This document shows positions 25,501 to 27,715 of a stretch of DNA of 27,715 bases, one piece after another. This stretch comes from an uncultured Varibaculum sp. (GTDB lineage Bacteria; Actinomycetota; Actinomycetes; Actinomycetales; Actinomycetaceae). Below the pieces are notes generated by a model. It was given only the letters and a program-made list of their open reading frames with translations, did no database searches and had not been told where the DNA came from. The stretch covers positions 1 to 27,715 of the forward strand of contig CAMYAU010000006.1 in NCBI GenBank assembly GCA_947253735.1. The letters run 5' to 3'. Within the stretch, counting starts at the first letter, position 1; every line of letters begins with the position of its first letter. Made by a program: the position numbers and the translations under genes.

Positions 25501-27715
25501 TTCACGGTGAAGGGTAGCGGAGCGGAAGTGTAGGAGGTAACCGCTTTCCTGGTTTCCTTATCCATCAATTTTCCGATTACTACATAGTCACCGGGCAGTA
25601 GGTTAGCCCAGGAAACTTCGTCCACGATTGTGGCAGAGGTTCCGGCGTAAACCTGGTTAGCCTGCTTGCTTTGGCCGTACATACCCTTGGTGCCGTTGGC
25701 ATCCTTAGCGGAGGTTGCCACCATCGGCTTTGCCGGTGCCGGGTAGGTGTTGGTCGCGGTAAAGACCACGTTTACTTCAGTAAGCTCTTCCTTCGGCATG
25801 CTGAAGGTAGCCGTATTTTCAGAAGTAGCCAGACCGATCTTACTGGAGTTAGTGCTGAAAGCTACCTGTGAGGGGGTAATCCCCGCCACTTTGGCAGCTG
25901 CACGATCCTCCGTAAGGGTACAGTTGGCTCCCTGAACATAGGGTAGCCTGATCGGCGACCCGGCGGTTACCTTGAAGGTCTTTTGTTGCGACCTGCCATC
26001 AATCGGGCTGGAGCACTTCAGCGTGAAGGCAAATTCCTTGGTGGAGGGAACCTCTAGTCCTTCACTCTTAACTACCTTTTCCAAGGTGAGCTTAGGTTCT
26101 ACTGGGCTTTGTGGTTCCTCACCTACGCTTACGGTCTGAGCTTCGTCATTAATATCCGAGTGCTCAACTACCGAAGTCTTTCCGTCCTTAACGTTGCCGT
26201 CTCCATCTACATCGCCTTGGCGGTAGATCTTCTCGAAGGCCACGAACTGCGAGTTGGATTTAACCTGATCTGCTGGCACTTCGAAAGTCATTTCCTGGGT
26301 GCCTTGCAACTCTCCACTAGCGACCGAGAACTTCACCACCTGCGCATGAACGTTCGGTACTGCTTGCTTGGTTGACTTATCCATTAGCGTGCCAACCAGC
26401 ACGTAGTTACCGGCGGGCAGTTTTGCCCACTGTACGCGATCGAGTACTTTAGCCGGGGTCTTGGCGTCAAATACCTTGGTACCAATCGAGTTGGTGGCGG
26501 TAGTTGCCGCCCGTGGCCCCTCGTTTACTGTCTGATTTTCATCTTTGGGATCTTCGTGCTTGGTGATCACGGTGCCGTCCCCGGGGGTATTCGGCTGCCC
26601 CGGATGCAGGTATTCGAAGGCCACCAGTTTCGAGTTATTGCGGATTTGTGCCACGGTCACATTGAAGGTCATCCTGGCTTCGCCGGATTGCAGGGTTCCT
26701 GCAGTACCGGGAACGGTAAATGCCTGCGAGGTGGGGCTGACACCAATCGGGTTACCGGCACCATCAACTAGTTTCCCGGTCAGGTGATAGGTTTTACCCG
26801 CTTCCAGGTTGTGGTATTTCACGGTGTCAACCAAGGTAACCAGATCCGAGTCGGCTTTACCCGCAGTGTTAATCTGCTTATTTCCGTTCGTGTCGGTTAG
26901 TACCGTCGCAATCCAGGGGTTAACCTGTTTGGTCTGGTTTTTATCCTTCGGATCTTCGTGCTTGGTAACTGGCTCGTATCCGCCATCAACTTTCAGATCT
27001 AGCTGCTCGAACGCTACTAGCGTCGAGTATTTAGCAACATCAGCCTGGGTAAGGGTGAACGGCAGTTCTACTATCCCACTGGCGGTGGTAATGGTTACTT
27101 CCTGTTCAGCTTTGATTCCGGTGCGGGTGACAGCGGTCTTGTCCGCGTTTGGCATAACCAGTTCACCGGAGAACTTGTAGGTCTTACCGACCTGCAGGTT
27201 CCAGTAACTGATCTTATCGGTGAGCGTATAGGTCTTATTCGCACCTGCTACCAGATCGACGTTACCGTTTCGCCCTTCGCCTTTCAGCTCCGTGGCAATC
27301 CGCGGCTTATCGGGAGTCTGGTATTCATTGGCGGCCTGCACTGCTACCGGGGTCTTGACATCAGCACCGATAGTGATGATTACGCTTTGCCCGGAGGCCG
27401 GGCCTACGCCTGCGCCCTTGCCGTCAACTGTCCAACTTACAGTCTGAGCGTTGGTTCCTTTGGGTAGTACTTGCTGCTCGGTTACGGTGCAGACGGTGCC
27501 TGCGCGGAACTGTGCGGGAGCCACTACCGGATCGCCGCCCGGCTTGACGTTGGGGATGTTACCGTGAGTACCGTCGGTGCAGTTGTAGGTAAAGTTGTAG
27601 CTGGTGGGAGTAGTTACCTTGTCGGCGGTTTCCCCTGCTACTTTCACCGAGGTCTTCTGTACAGAGAAGGTACCCTTTTGTTCAATCTGCTGGTAGCTGT
27701 TAGTGGCAGTTACCA
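22581..27715 (-). CDS. Giant VaFE-repeat surface-anchored protein (N-terminus outside window)
   Basis: At least 1,710 residues are visible. The frame stays open to the right edge, so the GTG at 27645-27647 is internal (used here as residue 1). Modules in order: the end of one DUF5979-like domain, a complete one (1-110), three VaFE domains, DUF5979-like (517-635), one VaFE, DUF5979-like (790-909), two VaFE, DUF5979-like (1190-1314), two VaFE. A Pro/Thr wall-spanning stretch (1615-1643), LAKTG (1651-1655), a membrane helix (about 1657-1678) and RRYQRDELED follow. VaFE domains form autocatalytic Thr-Gln ester bonds. All eight keep Thr, Asp, Glu and Gln, and seven keep His. A sortase would anchor it to peptidoglycan. 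It is probably an adhesin or fibrous stalk. No sortase gene is in the window. Confidence 0.95.
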   Translation of the reverse strand, partial: VTATNSYQQIEQKGTFSVQKTSVKVAGETADKVTTPTSYNFTYNCTDGTHGNIPNVKPGGDPVVAPAQFRAGTVCTVTEQQVLPKGTNAQTVSWTVDGKGAGVGPASGQSVIITIGADVKTPVAVQAANEYQTPDKPRIATELKGEGRNGNVDLVAGANKTYTLTDKISYWNLQVGKTYKFSGELVMPNADKTAVTRTGIKAEQEVTITTASGIVELPFTLTQADVAKYSTLVAFEQLDLKVDGGYEPVTKHEDPKDKNQTKQVNPWIATVLTDTNGNKQINTAGKADSDLVTLVDTVKYHNLEAGKTYHLTGKLVDGAGNPIGVSPTSQAFTVPGTAGTLQSGEARMTFNVTVAQIRNNSKLVAFEYLHPGQPNTPGDGTVITKHEDPKDENQTVNEGPRAATTATNSIGTKVFDAKTPAKVLDRVQWAKLPAGNYVLVGTLMDKSTKQAVPNVHAQVVKFSVASGELQGTQEMTFEVPADQVKSNSQFVAFEKIYRQGDVDGDGNVKDGKTSVVEHSDINDEAQTVSVGEEPQSPVEPKLTLEKVVKSEGLEVPSTKEFAFTLKCSSPIDGRSQQKTFKVTAGSPIRLPYVQGANCTLTEDRAAAKVAGITPSQVAFSTNSSKIGLATSENTATFSMPKEELTEVNVVFTATNTYPAPAKPMVATSAKDANGTKGMYGQSKQANQVYAGTSATIVDEVSWANLLPGDYVVIGKLMDKETRKAVTSYTSAPLPFTVKEGEKNGKLDNKFTVSGESLKSGNHYVVYEYVYRAGDVNGVTPNNGATPVVEHAVITDADQTVEAITPPPAPAAKVKIMKKVVASGMEVPDNRAYYFTVNCHDKDGKAQSNTTLKVRPNAATEITGLRSGYVCSINEDLRNAIEQQVTPSVSLTSGTPGFTVQQDSTAGAAHFTVPAVTDQVPEVLVNVTNTYNKMGKPELQTRAVTDNGTSSVQAGTATTVTDTVTWKNLPVGKYLLTGTLMHITDNNAVPTAGVTNEPVVLEINKDNSLAGSTTMKFNVPAGAISQAGKYVVYEYLYNYEDTDGIKPKPNTSTVVSHNDPSDDAQTVSVTEPPSVSTTATTDGANEKEIQKGKAAVITDTVNWKNLPAGNYQALSELVDTKGNPVTGATTKAVPFTVINGETAGSLTTKIQVPATATSSAGAQFVVFERIYRATDVDSQTGHPAQYAKPVVSELDLNAINQTVRVVETPKGPPIITFTKVTEKVLDGQLPDKDRKFKFTISCDKDFGGTFTFEIPAGVSAGLPADKQLQVGTVCTLTEMLNDEANPDGILPDTINFTSSNPEMAVSKVNNQTAQFTVPDVDTKEVPEIRVTIKNIYSKDFPELGTVARDNADQDKVVNVKKGEPAQVQDVATWKNLAPGKYTMIGNLMDKLTGKPVVGANTPAVDFEVKKGEKTGTINALFTVPAENISTNSSWVVFEHVYKASDVKDGKVVGKATPVVDHANFEDADQTVRVVTPPASPEEKNPEIATVAKNRTTFKDNTQDVNFGKKLLTPGQDAVVEDTVQWKDLEPGEYTITGTLMDKETSAPLTYLDKDGKQQDGAKAERGSFHVAEGQTSGEAKVYFTVKGEAIQANRQYVVFEDLYKTTDIKDGQPSPGAKKVAFHRDINDVAQTVSGDNPTPGTPPETPKTPNTPGTPPPTPVTPPEFPKVVRTILAKTGSTTGIMAMTGVLVMVAGIGLVVIRRYQRDELED
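22683..22697 (-). other. LAKTG sorting signal
   Basis: LAKTG replaces the usual LPxTG. It is followed by a hydrophobic helix and RRYQRDELED, the complete arrangement of a sortase substrate. LAxTG is the form associated with class E sortases in actinobacteria. Confidence 0.8.
22815..23264 (-). repeat. VaFE module 8
   Basis: Residues 1462-1611. Thr1466, Asp1498, Glu1577 (YVVFE), His1600 and Gln1608 fit the ester-bond set. It is the longest module, with insertions after the first strand and after TYLDKDGK. Confidence 0.8.
23295..23696 (-). repeat. VaFE module 7
   Basis: Residues 1318-1451. Thr1322, Asp1346, Glu1415 (WVVFE), His1438 and Gln1446 are present. Confidence 0.8.
23706..24080 (-). repeat. 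DUF5979-like module 4
   Basis: Residues 1190-1314. It has a Cys pair, C1219 (TISCD) and C1251 (VCTLTE), and the typical ending IRVTIKNIYS. Confidence 0.7.
24096..24500 (-). repeat. VaFE module 6, with the conserved His replaced by Glu
   Basis: Residues 1050-1184. Thr1054, Asp1076, Glu1145 and Gln1178 are present, but the position eight residues before Gln is Glu1170 (codon GAA at 24138-24140) where the other seven modules have His. Confidence 0.8.
24504..24911 (-). repeat. VaFE module 5
   Basis: Residues 913-1048. Thr918, Asp939, Glu1011 (YVVYE), His1034 and Gln1042 are present. Confidence 0.8.
24921..25280 (-). repeat. DUF5979-like module 3
   Basis: Residues 790-909. Cys pair C816 and C848 (YVCSINED), ending in LVNVTNTYN. 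Confidence 0.7.
25305..25733 (-). repeat. VaFE module 4
   Basis: Residues 639-781. Thr645, Asp676, Glu745 (YVVYE), His768 and Gln776 are present. There is an insertion of roughly ten residues after the first strand. Confidence 0.8.
25743..26099 (-). repeat. DUF5979-like module 2
   Basis: Residues 517-635. Cys pair C545 (TLKCS) and C576 (ANCTLTED), ending in VVFTATNTY. Confidence 0.7.
26121..26516 (-). repeat. VaFE module 3
   Basis: Residues 378-509. Thr382, Asp403, Glu472 (FVAFE), His496 and Gln504 are present. It contains the calcium-loop-like DVDGDGNVKDG segment. Confidence 0.8.
26517..26921 (-). repeat. VaFE module 2
   Basis: Residues 243-377. Thr248, Asp274, Glu345 (LVAFE), His364 and Gln372 are present. 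Confidence 0.8.
26922..27314 (-). repeat. VaFE module 1 (first in window)
   Basis: Residues 112-242. Thr119, Asp144, Glu214 (LVAFE), His230 and Gln238 are present. Confidence 0.8.
27318..27715 (-). repeat. DUF5979-like module 1, preceded by the end of another
   Basis: This runs from residue 110 back to the window edge. Cys pair C23 (TYNCTD) and C53 (TVCTVTE). Upstream of residue 1 the frame reads VTATNSYQQI, the typical end of a preceding module of the same kind, so two lie in tandem. Confidence 0.65.

Noticed and set aside
22815..27715. Tandem DNA repeats or CRISPR-like array in the last 5 kb
   Set aside because: The periodicity is at protein-domain level (about 130 residues) with diverged DNA; there are no identical short repeats with unique spacers.

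Overview
The window reads as chromosomal DNA of a moderate-GC actinobacterium. Support comes from a mycobacterial-type FprA, a ppk–mutT1 neighbourhood, a long single-chain actinobacterial PutA, a ClpC with a UVR middle region, and a very large cell-wall protein built from VaFE and DUF5979-like modules and ending in an LAxTG-type sorting signal. The combination suggests a host-associated member of the Actinomycetaceae. A Varibaculum-like organism is my best guess, but that is an inference from gene content and no search was run.

Left part (1–8760). The 3' end of an FtsX-family ABC permease runs off the left edge and is followed by the membrane metalloprotease htpX. Convergent to these is fprA (ferredoxin-NADP reductase). 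A rightward run then holds an unrecognised 207-residue protein, polyphosphate kinase with an unusual disordered N-terminus of about 240 residues, the Nudix/histidine-phosphatase fusion MutT1, and IspF of the non-mevalonate isoprenoid pathway.

Middle (8761–17650). putP (Na+/proline symporter) and putA (proline to glutamate) form a proline uptake and catabolism module, closed by a perfect 17-bp-stem terminator. Facing it on the minus strand is a translationally coupled two-gene unit: a HAD-type phosphohydrolase and a 751-residue protein with a long Pro/Ala/Ser-rich linker and a C-terminal domain resembling DUF3320, which is otherwise known from the tail of large helicases. This pair is the least explained gene content of the window.

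Right part (17745–27715). clpC, a rhomboid protease and a cyclophilin lie on the minus strand, so protein quality control is well represented here together with htpX. A strong hairpin with a C(UUCG)G loop separates the cyclophilin from the rhomboid gene. A small single-pass membrane protein with amphipathic flanks is a stand-alone plus-strand gene with its own promoter-like sequence and terminator. The last 5.1 kb encode the C-terminal 1,700 or so residues of a modular surface protein whose N-terminus lies outside the window. It has eight VaFE (Thr-Gln ester-bond) modules, four complete DUF5979-like modules each with one cysteine pair, a Pro/Thr wall-spanning stretch, LAKTG, a membrane helix and a charged tail. 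No tRNA, rRNA, CRISPR array, insertion sequence or prophage gene was seen.
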